From NCBI GenBank assembly GCA_029243585.1, contig JAQWRR010000049.1:1-32751 (forward strand): 32,751 bases of DNA. Reading direction: 5' to 3'. Numbering within the stretch: the stretch's first letter is position 1; each line of letters begins with the position of its first letter. The translations under genes were made by a program, and so were the position numbers. The notes under the pieces were generated by a model, which saw only the letters and a program-made list of their open reading frames with translations, was not told the origin of the DNA and did not search any database. Below are positions 11,398 to 21,450 of this stretch, piece after piece. The DNA is from Gammaproteobacteria bacterium (GTDB taxonomy: Bacteria; Pseudomonadota; Gammaproteobacteria; Steroidobacterales; Rariloculaceae).

Positions 11398-12408
11398 CTA
11401 TTTTGCATTTGCAAGCGCTAATGACAGATCGAGCATGCGATTAGAATAACCCCACTCGTTGTCATACCAAGCACAAACTTTCGCCAAATTTCCCGAAACC
11501 TTAGTAAGTCCAGCATCAAGCGTCGAAGATACAGGATCATGATTAAAATCTATTGATACTAGGGGTTCATCAGTACAAGCAAGCACTCCATTTAGCTCAT
11601 TCTGACTTGCCAAGAGAACTGCTTCATTAAGCTCTTCAGCGGAAGTAGCTCGCCCAGCAGTGAAGGTAAGATCAACAATCGATACGTTGATAGTGGGAAC
11701 TCTCATAGCAAAACCATCAATACGACCGTTAAGCTCTGGCAAAACCAGGCCAACAGCTGATGCTGCACCTGTCTTTGTAGGAATCATTGACTGCGTAGCA
11801 GAACGGGCCCGCCTCAGATCTGAATGATAAACATCCATTAATACTTGATCGTTGGTATAGGCATGAATCGTAGTCATCAGTCCTTGCTCTATACCTACTG
11901 CTTCATGGAGAACCTTTGCCAGAGGAGCAAGACAATTCGTTGTGCATGAGGCCCCCGATATAATTTGGTCAGTTGCCTTCAATATGTGATGGTTCACACC
12001 GTAAACCACAGTTGCATCCACTCCAGCTCCTGCAAAGGCTGAAATAATCACCTTGCTGGCCCCCGCCTTTAAGTGTGCAGACGACTTCTCCTTTGAATTA
12101 AACGATCCAGTACATTCCAAAACAATATCTACGCCAACTTTTTTCCATGGAAGCTTTAATGGATCGCGTTCTGAAGAAAGATGAATTTCATCACCATCGA
12201 CAATTAATACCCCATCGCCAGCTACTACATCATATGGGAATCGCCCATGCGTAGTATCATTGCGAGTCAAGTGTGCGGCCGCTTTTACGTCATTGAAACC
12301 GTTTATAGCAACAACCTGCAAGTCGTTACGTTTATCCCCCTCATAGAGGGCGCGCAGTACATTTCTGCCGATGCGGCCATACCCATTGATCGCAATCCTC
12401 ACTGACAT
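11398..12408 (-). CDS. gap: Glyceraldehyde-3-phosphate dehydrogenase, type I
   Basis: 336 aa; [15 protein letters not shown], active site [24 protein letters not shown]. Confidence 0.97.
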   Translation of the reverse strand: MSVRIAINGYGRIGRNVLRALYEGDKRNDLQVVAINGFNDVKAAAHLTRNDTTHGRFPYDVVAGDGVLIVDGDEIHLSSERDPLKLPWKKVGVDIVLECTGSFNSKEKSSAHLKAGASKVIISAFAGAGVDATVVYGVNHHILKATDQIISGASCTTNCLAPLAKVLHEAVGIEQGLMTTIHAYTNDQVLMDVYHSDLRRARSATQSMIPTKTGAASAVGLVLPELNGRIDGFAMRVPTINVSIVDLTFTAGRATSAEELNEAVLLASQNELNGVLACTDEPLVSIDFNHDPVSSTLDAGLTKVSGNLAKVCAWYDNEWGYSNRMLDLSLALANAK

Positions 12409-12454
12409 ATTTCTTTCCTAATAAAGTTTTAGCTAACTATCATGAATATCTGCT

Positions 12455-14464
12455 TCACACCGAGAGCATTTGGCGTGCTCTACTAACAATGGCTTTTACT
12501 GTAAAACCATAATGCTCAAATAATAGGCTAGCAGGTGCAGAATGGCCAAAAGTATCCATGCCAATTACATCCCCTTTTCCGTCGACATAGCGCCACCAGG
12601 AATCCTTAATACCGGCCTCTATAACAAGCCGTCTAGCATTTGTGTTGGAAAGGATTTGGGATCGATAATCCACCGACTGAATATCAAAAATTTCTGTGCA
12701 AGGCATTGATACAACACGAACTCGAATACCATCTGAAACCAGTTCTTGAGCAGAAAGAAGGGCTAAATTTATTTCTGAACCAGTCGCTATAATAATAAGT
12801 TCAGGATCACCATCGCTTTCTATTAGGGTATAACCCCCACAAGAAATTGTTTCTATTTGATTGGCTGTCCGGTCTATATGAGGAAGGCTCTGTCTCGTCA
12901 AAATCAAGCTTGTCGGACCATCCTTTCTTTCTATGGCAGAACGCCATGCCACTGCAGTCTCAACGCCATCACAAGGTCTCCAAACATTCATGTTCGGTAT
13001 TGCACGGAGACTCGCTATATGTTCAACAGGTTGGTGTGTTGGACCGTCTTCACCCAACCCTATAGAATCATGCGTCAGTACCGAGATGTTTTGTATGCGC
13101 ATTAGGGCAGCCATTCTTAAGGCATTACGCGCATAGTCAGAAAATACTAAAAACGTGCCACCATATGGGATAAAGCCACCATGCAACGACATACCATTTA
13201 AAATGGCAGTCATACCAAATTCACGCACTCCAAAATAAATATAGTTTCCATTCTCACTAGTCTTATTAATGGCCGTTGATCCGCTATGGAGGGTAAGATT
13301 TGAACCCGTTAGATCAGCTGACCCTCCCATCAACTCAGGCAAAAGAGGAGCATAAGCTTCTAAGGCACGCAGAGATGCTTTGCGTGTAGCGACATCGTTT
13401 GCCTCTTCAATCACTTTAGAAATAGCTGTTGCAGACTGATTCTCCCAATCCAAAGGGAGCCTTCCTTCCATTCTGCGCAGATATTCATCTGCTAGTTCCG
13501 GATAAGCATTTTTATAGGCATCGAAGCGCTTTTGCCATTGAGCCTCTAAGGCAGCACCTTTCGAACGCTTATCCCATTCTTTCAAGATATTATCAGGCAC
13601 TGAGAACGGTGGATGATTCCATTCAAGCTCGGAACGAGCCGCCTTTATTTCATCTGTACCAAGAGGTGCACCATGCGTATCAGCGGTACCTTGCTTATTA
13701 GGCGCGCCAAAACCAATTACAGTTTTACAGATTATAAGTGTGGGTTGTTGTGTTTCAGACTGCGCATTTTTTAATGCAGAACTTATGCTTAAAGCGTCAT
13801 GTCCATCAACATTATCTATTACATGCCATCCATAGGAACGAAATCGTGATGCAGTATCATCAGTAAACCAGCCCGCGGTCTCTCCATCGATAGTAATACC
13901 ATTATCATCGTACAACGCTATTAGCTTTCCGAGTTTAAGGGTGCCAGCTAGAGAGCACGCCTCATGTGAGATCCCCTCCATAAGGCACCCATCACCAAGA
14001 AAAACATAGGTATGATGATCTACTATATTTATATCTGGACGGTTAAAGTCCCCAGCCAACACTTTTTCAGCCAAGGCCATTCCTACAGCATTAGCTAGTC
14101 CTTGTCCCAGTGGACCTGTCGTAGTCTCAATACCAATGTCTAAATCGCGCTCAGGGTGCCCAGCTGTTCTCTGCCCAAATTGACGAAACTGCTGAAGTTC
14201 CTCTATTTCGAGGGGATACCCAGTAAGATAGGCTAGTGAATAAAGCAACATGGAACCATGGCCATTTGACAGAACAAAACGATCACGGTCATGCCAACGC
14301 GGATTCGAGGGGCTATGATTCAGAAAATCATTCCATAATACTTCAGCAATATCAGCCATACCCATTGGCATGCCGGGATGCCCAGAACGTGCCTGTTCTA
14401 CTGCATCCATTGACAGCGCACGAATTGCGTTGGCGAGCTGTTTTCTAGTGGGTTGATCGGTCAC
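12455..14464 (-). CDS. tkt: Transketolase; likely GTG start at 14464, since the track ORF extends to 14527
   Basis: [71 protein letters not shown]. The 21 aa upstream of the GTG do not resemble transketolase. Confidence 0.95.
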   Translation of the reverse strand: MTDQPTRKQLANAIRALSMDAVEQARSGHPGMPMGMADIAEVLWNDFLNHSPSNPRWHDRDRFVLSNGHGSMLLYSLAYLTGYPLEIEELQQFRQFGQRTAGHPERDLDIGIETTTGPLGQGLANAVGMALAEKVLAGDFNRPDINIVDHHTYVFLGDGCLMEGISHEACSLAGTLKLGKLIALYDDNGITIDGETAGWFTDDTASRFRSYGWHVIDNVDGHDALSISSALKNAQSETQQPTLIICKTVIGFGAPNKQGTADTHGAPLGTDEIKAARSELEWNHPPFSVPDNILKEWDKRSKGAALEAQWQKRFDAYKNAYPELADEYLRRMEGRLPLDWENQSATAISKVIEEANDVATRKASLRALEAYAPLLPELMGGSADLTGSNLTLHSGSTAINKTSENGNYIYFGVREFGMTAILNGMSLHGGFIPYGGTFLVFSDYARNALRMAALMRIQNISVLTHDSIGLGEDGPTHQPVEHIASLRAIPNMNVWRPCDGVETAVAWRSAIERKDGPTSLILTRQSLPHIDRTANQIETISCGGYTLIESDGDPELIIIATGSEINLALLSAQELVSDGIRVRVVSMPCTEIFDIQSVDYRSQILSNTNARRLVIEAGIKDSWWRYVDGKGDVIGMDTFGHSAPASLLFEHYGFTVKAIVSRARQMLSV

Positions 14465-14627
14465 TGGGTATTCTTTTCGATTCGTGCTATCAAGTTTTTT
14501 GTTAGCGGCAGCTGTGCTGGAAGGCAAGGATTGTCTCTCAGGGTAGACTGTCTTCGCAACCTAAGTATAAATATCAGAGGCTATTAAGGCAGTTTTTGAC
14601 AGATTTATAGGCCAAATTATCACCAAA

Positions 14628-15413
14628 ATGACTAATTATAAAAACACCCCTTTGCTTCTTCATATCACCGATCTACATCTGCAAGCATTACCAGAGGGAC
14701 GGGCGAGAGGTCTTGTCACTCAAGACACCTTTAAATCTGTTTTAGATTATGCGCGTAATGACCCACGCTGGCCGCCAGATGGAATCTTAGTAACTGGTGA
14801 TATTGTTGAAGATGGAAGTCGCGCAGGTTATGAGCGTTTTCGAAATACATTAACAGCGTCTAATTTGCCAATTCTTTGTATTCCAGGAAACCACGATAAT
14901 CCAACACTTATGGCTAAATTGCTTAGCAAGCCACCTTTTCAAGTTGGCGGCAGTAAGAATATGGAAGATTGGCGTATTTTATTACTTAACAGTTATCAAG
15001 AAAACCAGCATGCTGGCGCTCTTGGTCCAGATGGCTTAGCGGCTCTCGAGGAATCACTCAAGAAAAATACTGACCAGTATTTGATGGTTTGTATGCATCA
15101 TCAGCCTCTAAGTATGGATAGCGATTGGCTTGACCTAATAGGCCTCCAAGATGCAAAACAGTTTCTAGCAACTATTAACAAATACGAGCAAGTGCGAGCT
15201 GTAGTCTGGGGGCATGTTCATCAAGAGTCAGATCATAAAATCAACGGGATCCGGTTTCTCAGCACTCCATCCACTTGTTCACAGTTTTTACCTAAAAGTA
15301 TCTCTTTTTCACTAGACAACCAACCTCCAGGAATGAGATGGCTAAGCCTTGGTAACGCTGGAGATATTGAGACTGAGGTTGTTTGGGCTCCTCAAATTCA
15401 ATCTCAACCCTAA
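14628..15413 (+). CDS. cpdA: Metallophosphoesterase, CpdA-like 3',5'-cyclic-AMP phosphodiesterase
   Basis: 261 aa; LHITDLHLQALP, VTGDIVEDGS, CIPGNHDNP, CMHHQPL, VWGHVHQE. Confidence 0.8.
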   Translation: MTNYKNTPLLLHITDLHLQALPEGRARGLVTQDTFKSVLDYARNDPRWPPDGILVTGDIVEDGSRAGYERFRNTLTASNLPILCIPGNHDNPTLMAKLLSKPPFQVGGSKNMEDWRILLLNSYQENQHAGALGPDGLAALEESLKKNTDQYLMVCMHHQPLSMDSDWLDLIGLQDAKQFLATINKYEQVRAVVWGHVHQESDHKINGIRFLSTPSTCSQFLPKSISFSLDNQPPGMRWLSLGNAGDIETEVVWAPQIQSQP

Positions 15414-15479
15414 AGGCCTATCATCTACTTTTAGGCAACGCGCGATAAATTTCACTACTGCTAACCTCAATCTCGCGGT

Positions 15480-16052
15480 TTATTTCGATTCTTTCTGGAT
15501 GTGGTTTTTTAATAAACTAAGCCTTTCCAACGGATCATTCAGCTCCAATAATTGTTGTTTGGCCATTAAAGTTAATGAAAGAATTTCTGCAAGCCTGTAT
15601 CCAACCCAGGCAGAATTATCATAATTTTTATATGTAATTTGGTCCTGCGCACCTAAAACATCAAAGACATTTTTTATCAAACGAACCATAAACTGATACT
15701 TATTTGGAACAGGCACCTCTGGCTCATCAGGAATATCTTGAACTGAAGCGATATAAAGTCCATCAGTTCGTTTTTCTGCAGATTCAAGTTGAAAACGCTT
15801 CCCACCCTCTGCACTAATACCTAATAAGCCATCACTACCTTGGTCCCAGTCAACAATTTCAGCAATTGTACCAATCTCATAGGTTCTAACATCTGCTTCT
15901 TCTTTAATTAGCAGTACACCAAACCCGTTCTTCTTGCTCAAACACACACTTACCATTGTTAAATAACGAGGTTCAAAAATCCTAAGGGGAAGAATCCCTC
16001 CGGGAAAAAGAACCGTCTTCAGAGGAAATAATGGCACGGTTCCAATAGTCAT
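15480..16052 (-). CDS. LON peptidase substrate-binding domain protein (no protease domain)
   Basis: 190 aa; VPLFPLKTVLFPGGILPLRIFEPRYLTMV is the hallmark of stand-alone LON-SB proteins. Confidence 0.9.
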   Translation of the reverse strand: MTIGTVPLFPLKTVLFPGGILPLRIFEPRYLTMVSVCLSKKNGFGVLLIKEEADVRTYEIGTIAEIVDWDQGSDGLLGISAEGGKRFQLESAEKRTDGLYIASVQDIPDEPEVPVPNKYQFMVRLIKNVFDVLGAQDQITYKNYDNSAWVGYRLAEILSLTLMAKQQLLELNDPLERLSLLKNHIQKESK

Positions 16053-16077
16053 ATCTTATTTTAAAAATTCCAATCGT

Positions 16078-17454
16078 CTATAGACTCCTAAATCTAGTTT
16101 TTAGGGATTCTTGTAGTTGATTTCGTAACCCCTGAAAATCGCCATTAGACATCATCGTCACACAGTCACCAATTCTCAGGTCTTCCAAAAGAAGATTTAA
16201 TATTGAGTCCGTATCCCATAAAACAGATACCTTCGAACCTAAAGAAGCTAAAGCTGACTCAGGATTCCACTCCAAGTCATCTGATGCCAATAAAAACACT
16301 TGGTCTGCTCTTCCCAACGCTTTAAGCAACGATTCTCTATGAATATCCATCTTCATCGTGTTCGATCTTGGCTCTATCACAATAACGATTCGCGAATCTA
16401 TGTGTTGGTCTCGTAAAGCACATATGGTCGCAGTGATTGCCGTGGGGTGGTGTGCAAAATCATCATAAAGTGTGATTCCGCCATAAACCCCTTTTTTCTC
16501 TAGCCGTCTTTTTACTCCTTCAAATAGAGAGAGCGCTTCTAATCCTATCTCTATGCTAACCCCCGCATGTGCAGCAGCACTAAGAGCGGCAAGAGCATTT
16601 GCTAAATTATGCTTGCCAAACAGACTCCAGGCTGTCCCTCCAATTTTTATGTCTTCTCGATACACATCAAAATAAGACTCTAGACCTTGGGTATTATAGT
16701 TTGCTGACCAATTTGTCCCATTCTCCAACCCAAACGTTTCAATCGGAGTCCATATGCTCTGTCTTAGCATTTTTCCGATATTTTTATCATGCCCATTTAC
16801 ATTAATAAGGCCGCTGGAGGGAACAGTTCTTAGCAGCTGCTGAAACTGCCAAAGAATGGCATCCAAGTCAGCATAAATATCAGCATGATCATATTCGATA
16901 TTCGTTATAGATAGGGTTTTAGGTCGATAGTGAATAAATTTGGCGCGTTTATCGAAAAAAGCCGTATCGTACTCATCGGCCTCGATAACAAAAAACTCAG
17001 ATTTGCCAAGTCGTGCAGAAATGCCAAAATTACTCGGAACACCGCCTATTAAAAACCCAGGGAAATATTTAGCGTATTCAAGTATCCAAGCTAACATGCT
17101 ACTGGTTGTCGTCTTTCCATGAGTGCCTGCTATGGCAAGCACCCACTTATCTTGTAGTACATTCTCAAATAACCACTGAGGACCTGAGTAGTATGGGATA
17201 TCGCTGTTTAGCAAAGCCTCTACGGCAGCATTACCTCTAGACAGTCCATTTCCAACAACCACACAGTCGACTCCCTTACTGATAAAGGCGGAGTTATATC
17301 CCTCTTGTAAATTAATCCCTAAATTACCTAGCTGGTCACTCATAGGTGGATAAACATTTTCATCAGACCCAGAAACCTCATGACCAGCAGCCTTTGCTAT
17401 TGCAGCAACCCCGCCCATAAATGTTCCACAGATCCCAAGTATATGAATACGCAT
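16078..17454 (-). CDS. mpl: UDP-N-acetylmuramate:L-alanyl-gamma-D-glutamyl-meso-diaminopimelate ligase
   Basis: 458 aa Mur ligase; MRIHILGICGTFMGGVAAIAKAAGHEVSGSDENVYPPMS, IAGTHGKTTTSSMLAW, EADEYDTAFFDKRAKFIHYRP. Confidence 0.95.
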   Translation of the reverse strand: MRIHILGICGTFMGGVAAIAKAAGHEVSGSDENVYPPMSDQLGNLGINLQEGYNSAFISKGVDCVVVGNGLSRGNAAVEALLNSDIPYYSGPQWLFENVLQDKWVLAIAGTHGKTTTSSMLAWILEYAKYFPGFLIGGVPSNFGISARLGKSEFFVIEADEYDTAFFDKRAKFIHYRPKTLSITNIEYDHADIYADLDAILWQFQQLLRTVPSSGLINVNGHDKNIGKMLRQSIWTPIETFGLENGTNWSANYNTQGLESYFDVYREDIKIGGTAWSLFGKHNLANALAALSAAAHAGVSIEIGLEALSLFEGVKRRLEKKGVYGGITLYDDFAHHPTAITATICALRDQHIDSRIVIVIEPRSNTMKMDIHRESLLKALGRADQVFLLASDDLEWNPESALASLGSKVSVLWDTDSILNLLLEDLRIGDCVTMMSNGDFQGLRNQLQESLKTRFRSL

Positions 17455-18011
17455 TAGCCAGTTACCGGGAACATATAATCACGCAGGGAAAAAGAAAACA
17501 TGACGTAACCTGTTGAGATCAAAACCCCCACAAAATATTTGTTCTGAGTTGCTTTAGCTAATATGAATCCAGCCACATCTATTGTCCAAAGAAAGAGCGC
17601 GAGATAGACAAATACTCCAGTAGTAGGTTCATTACCTACCTCTCTGACAGCTTCTATCCAAACCAAAACAGGCATTCTGAAAACCCCCAGTAATGCCAGC
17701 ACCCCAAATAAAGCGGTAGCAGTCTGAAAAAAACGTTTGGAGTGATTAAAAATCTTTAGTGTCCCCCAAACGAATAAAATATCTAAGGACGTCTCCAATA
17801 TGATCAGACCAATGTATCCTAGATAAAGGTTTAAACCGAAAATGTTAATTGAGAGCAGACGCTCAGCCGGTTCACTGAATAATAATGACAAGAGCCCCAC
17901 TATTAGATAGGAGACAAGGACAGACACAAACAAGAATTGCGATGCTGGTAGCTCGTCAGGACCTCGTCTGTGAAGTGCTATATCGGCAAATACCAGTGTT
18001 AAATGCCACAA
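17454..18011 (-). CDS. Conserved multi-pass membrane protein of unknown function (likely TTG start)
   Basis: 185 aa, about 5 predicted hydrophobic helices; N-terminal IALHRRGPDELPASQFL motif; upstream AGGAG spaced 9 nt from the TTG; tightly coupled to mpl. Confidence 0.75.
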   Translation of the reverse strand: MWHLTLVFADIALHRRGPDELPASQFLFVSVLVSYLIVGLLSLLFSEPAERLLSINIFGLNLYLGYIGLIILETSLDILFVWGTLKIFNHSKRFFQTATALFGVLALLGVFRMPVLVWIEAVREVGNEPTTGVFVYLALFLWTIDVAGFILAKATQNKYFVGVLISTGYVMFSFSLRDYMFPVTG

Positions 18012-18074
18012 ACGTGAATACTCCTAATGTTTATAGTTGGAATGCCACCTGAGTAAGTGTAAAAGAAACGCATT

Positions 18075-19160
18075 ATGGGAACAGACTTTTTTATTGATAG
18101 CGATAGTTCTCTTGCTGAATTAATTTCCAGCATATCAGTAGAACCAATAATTTCTCTCGATACTGAGTTCATGAGGGAAAGCACATATTACCCAAAACTC
18201 TGCTTAATACAGATAGCCACCCCTAACTTAGCAGCCTGCGTCGACTGCTTAGCTGATTTGGATTTAAGTCCACTATTTAAGTTACTTTTAGATAAAGATA
18301 AATCCTGGGTTTTACACAGCGCTAGGCAAGACCTTGAGGTTATAGACCAATATGCAAATGGACTTCCCTCTAGTTTGATTGATACACAAATAGCTGCAGC
18401 GCTACTAGGCCATATGCCACAAATTGGTCTTCAAGATATTGTTCAAAAAAGATTAAATATTGAACTGGACAAGTCATTATCTAGAACGAATTGGGCAAAA
18501 CGTCCTCTAGCATCCCCCGCCATTAAATATGCTCTAGGTGATGTGCATCATCTTTTGAAATTATGGGACAACCTATACTCAGAACTAGAAAAATATGGTC
18601 GTATTAGCTGGTTTGAGGAAGACTGCCAACAAGCGCTTGGCGCACCATTGGTGACTCCTGCTTTAACTCTATGGGAACGTCTTAAGGGCCTCAGTTCCTT
18701 AGAAGCCTTATCTCAGTCTGTTGCATTATCTTTAGTCGAATGGCGTGAGGAGTGTGCGCAAGATCTTGACCGTCCTCGGCGCTGGATACTAAGCGATGAA
18801 TTAATTATTCGCACTGCAAGCAGACCCCCAACTACACATAAAGAACTAGCCGCTATTGCTGATATGCCTCCTAAGCTTATCAAGCGTTTTGGTGACAAAA
18901 TTCTGGCTGCTACTACTAACAAAAATATTGATAAAACAACTCTAGCAAAAAAACGCCTAAACAAACTTCGTCCTGATAAAAATAGCCTAAAGCAGCTTCA
19001 GAACCTTACGGCACAACGAGCGCATAAACTGGGCATTCAACCTGAAGTGCTCGCCACTCGGAAAGAACTCATAGATCTTCTTTTTGGCAACCCTTCCGAT
19101 AGAATAGCTAACGGATGGAGACAGCACGAGTTCGACGATTTTTTCTTAAAAGAAACTTAA
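18075..19160 (+). CDS. rnd: Ribonuclease D
   Basis: 361 aa; DEDD exonuclease motifs (ISLDTEFMRESTYYPKLCLIQIA, VLHSARQDLEVI, YALGDVHHLLKLW) plus HRDC-like C-terminus. Confidence 0.95.
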   Translation: MGTDFFIDSDSSLAELISSISVEPIISLDTEFMRESTYYPKLCLIQIATPNLAACVDCLADLDLSPLFKLLLDKDKSWVLHSARQDLEVIDQYANGLPSSLIDTQIAAALLGHMPQIGLQDIVQKRLNIELDKSLSRTNWAKRPLASPAIKYALGDVHHLLKLWDNLYSELEKYGRISWFEEDCQQALGAPLVTPALTLWERLKGLSSLEALSQSVALSLVEWREECAQDLDRPRRWILSDELIIRTASRPPTTHKELAAIADMPPKLIKRFGDKILAATTNKNIDKTTLAKKRLNKLRPDKNSLKQLQNLTAQRAHKLGIQPEVLATRKELIDLLFGNPSDRIANGWRQHEFDDFFLKET

Positions 19161-19179
19161 AAGCCCTGGTTCTAGTTTC

Positions 19180-19833
19180 TTAAAGTAGAGGGTTATCAAG
19201 GGCCTCTCTAACCCCTATATAGACATCGTCCATATTTCCCTTTGCGTCCACTATTTGCAAAATATTCCTGTCACCATAGTACCTAATCAATGGCTGTGTC
19301 TCACGCTCATAAATAAGTAGCCTATTCCTAATAGTATCCTCATTATCATCAGCTCGTTGACGCAGCTCACCACCTGCTTTTATGCAGGCTTCTAATTCTT
19401 CTTTGGGAGAGAAATAAATATTAAGTAGTTTGCCGGTCTTAGAACAGGTCCGTCTTCCAGTTAATCGCTTAATCAAAAGCTCAAAATCCACATCCATTAA
19501 AATAGTAGCATCTAACTTCTGGCCCAGACGTGTTAGAAGGTTATCTAAACTTTTAGCTTGTCCAAGGTTTCTCGGGAATCCATCCAGCACATATCCGTCA
19601 GTTGTATCAGCTGCGCGGACTCTATCTCCAATGATCCCCAAAACAATGTCATCAGAAACTAATTCACCTAAATCCATTTGATTTTTTGCCTGAAGCCCTA
19701 ATGTGCTGCCTGCAGTCACAGCCTCTCGCAAAAGGTCCCCAGTTGATATCTGCGGCAAGCCCATTTCCTTTTGTAGTCTATAGGCCTGAGTGCCCTTCCC
19801 AGAACCAGGCGCACCAAGCAATACAATTCTCAT
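19180..19833 (-). CDS. adk: Adenylate kinase (long form with LID domain)
   Basis: 217 aa; MRIVLLGAPGSGKGTQA, ISTGDLLREAV, DGFPRNLGQA, LTGRRTCSKTGK...GGELRQRADDNEDTIRNRL. Confidence 0.97.
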   Translation of the reverse strand: MRIVLLGAPGSGKGTQAYRLQKEMGLPQISTGDLLREAVTAGSTLGLQAKNQMDLGELVSDDIVLGIIGDRVRAADTTDGYVLDGFPRNLGQAKSLDNLLTRLGQKLDATILMDVDFELLIKRLTGRRTCSKTGKLLNIYFSPKEELEACIKAGGELRQRADDNEDTIRNRLLIYERETQPLIRYYGDRNILQIVDAKGNMDDVYIGVREALDNPLL

Positions 19834-19972
19834 TTAGAGGCCTCCATATCTATTTTAACAGTAACTTATGACAATAAAGCTAGCCCGATAAGCTTTGGTG
19901 GTCAAACAAAAAAAATCCTTTTGGTATCCTGTATGTTCAAGACCTATTAAAACAACATTCCTGGGAGTCATA

Positions 19973-21235
19973 GTGAAGCAAAATGGTTTTTATGCTCAGT
20001 CAGGTGGAGTAACGGCTGTAATCAACGCAACGGCTTGTGGCGTAATTGAGACAGCACGAAAAAAAAAGGATCGAATAGGCAAAATACTTGCTGGTCGAAA
20101 TGGGATTATTGGCGCTCTGACAGAAGATCTGATTGATACAAGTAAAGAATCTGACAGAGCCATTGCAGCCTTACGTTATACACCTGGGGGGGCTTTCGGG
20201 TCTGCCCGATATAAGCTCAAAGGTTTAGAGGAAAATCGCGCAGAATATCAACGTCTAATAGAAGTCTTCAAGGCCCACAATATTGGGTACTTCTTTTATA
20301 ACGGCGGTGGTGATTCTATGGATACTGCTCATAAAGTATCTCAAATTGGTCAAAAACTCGGGTTCCCTGTGACCTGCATTGGAATCCCTAAAACAGTTGA
20401 TAATGATTTGCCTTTAACAGACACCTGTCCTGGTTTTGGTTCAGTTGCGAAATATGTAGCACTTGCAACGCGCGAGGCTGCTCTAGATGTCGCGTCCATG
20501 GCTAAAACCTCAACTAAAGTTTTCATACTGGAAGTTATGGGACGGCATGCGGGTTGGATTGCTGCTGCAGGAGGACTGGCTGGACATAACCAGAGTGACG
20601 CACCTCACATTATTCTATTTCCTGAAATTCCTTTTAATACAGCTCATTTCCTAGCGAGAGTTAAAAAGTGTGTGGATCGCTATGGCTACTGCGTCATTGT
20701 TGTTTCAGAAGGGGTCCGCCATCCAAATGGTAGATTTTTAGCTGAATCAGGAATTCATGATGCCTTTGGTCATGCTCAGCTTGGTGGAGTTGCAGCTACC
20801 GTAGCTACTCTAGTAAAGGAAAAACTAGGCCTTAAATATCACTATGCAATTGCTGATTATTTACAACGTTCTGCTCGACATATTGCATCTAAGGTGGATG
20901 TGGAACAAGCATATGCGGTAGGGAAAAAGGCTGTTCAATTTGCCCTCAAAGGACACAATGCCGTAATGCCCATAATAGTGCGCACATCAGATTCTCCTTA
21001 TCGCTGGTCGATAAAGCATGCGCCATTAAGCCGGGTTGCAAACAAAGAAAAAATGATGCCTCGTTCATTCATAAGTCGTGACGGATTTTCCATAACAAAA
21101 GCCTGTCGTCGCTACCTTGAACCACTCATTCGTGGGGAGGACTATCCACCTTATCAAAAAGGGTTGCCTCGTTATGCTGAACTACGTAATGTGCCTGTAC
21201 AGCGGCGGTTAGACAAAGACTTTGTGTTAAGATAG
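19973..21235 (+). CDS. pfp: Pyrophosphate-dependent 6-phosphofructokinase; likely GTG start at 19973, since the track ORF begins at 19895
   Basis: KQNGFYAQSGGVTAVINATACGVIE, NGGGDSMDTAHKVS, IGIPKTVDNDLPLTDTCPGFGS; Lys in PKTVDND is the PPi-PFK hallmark (ATP-PFK has PGTIDND). Residues upstream of the GTG do not resemble the family. Confidence 0.93.
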   Translation: MKQNGFYAQSGGVTAVINATACGVIETARKKKDRIGKILAGRNGIIGALTEDLIDTSKESDRAIAALRYTPGGAFGSARYKLKGLEENRAEYQRLIEVFKAHNIGYFFYNGGGDSMDTAHKVSQIGQKLGFPVTCIGIPKTVDNDLPLTDTCPGFGSVAKYVALATREAALDVASMAKTSTKVFILEVMGRHAGWIAAAGGLAGHNQSDAPHIILFPEIPFNTAHFLARVKKCVDRYGYCVIVVSEGVRHPNGRFLAESGIHDAFGHAQLGGVAATVATLVKEKLGLKYHYAIADYLQRSARHIASKVDVEQAYAVGKKAVQFALKGHNAVMPIIVRTSDSPYRWSIKHAPLSRVANKEKMMPRSFISRDGFSITKACRRYLEPLIRGEDYPPYQKGLPRYAELRNVPVQRRLDKDFVLR

Positions 21236-21450
21236 CGCGGTTTTTTTGTGAATCAAAACACCGAAACAGTAAAAAATATTACTAAGATTTGATGTTATGA
21301 AATTATTCATAAGATTGATTAGGACACTTAACTTTCAAAGCAAAGGCTAACTGCGAGCTTTAATTAATATTCCATAACTTCCGTAAACTGACTGTCTTAC
21401 AAAGTTGGTACCATCATTCGTAGGTAGTGGACAAGACTGGAGAAAACAGA

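Noticed and set aside
12847-13701. Nested ORFs antisense to tkt
   Set aside because: Several overlapping frames opposite a highly conserved gene; no domain-like composition.
19150-19181. Inverted repeat AAGAAACT...AGTTTCTT between convergent rnd and adk ends as a bidirectional terminator
   Set aside because: 8-bp AT-rich stem with a 16-nt loop and no clear T-tract; overlaps coding ends. Too weak to call.
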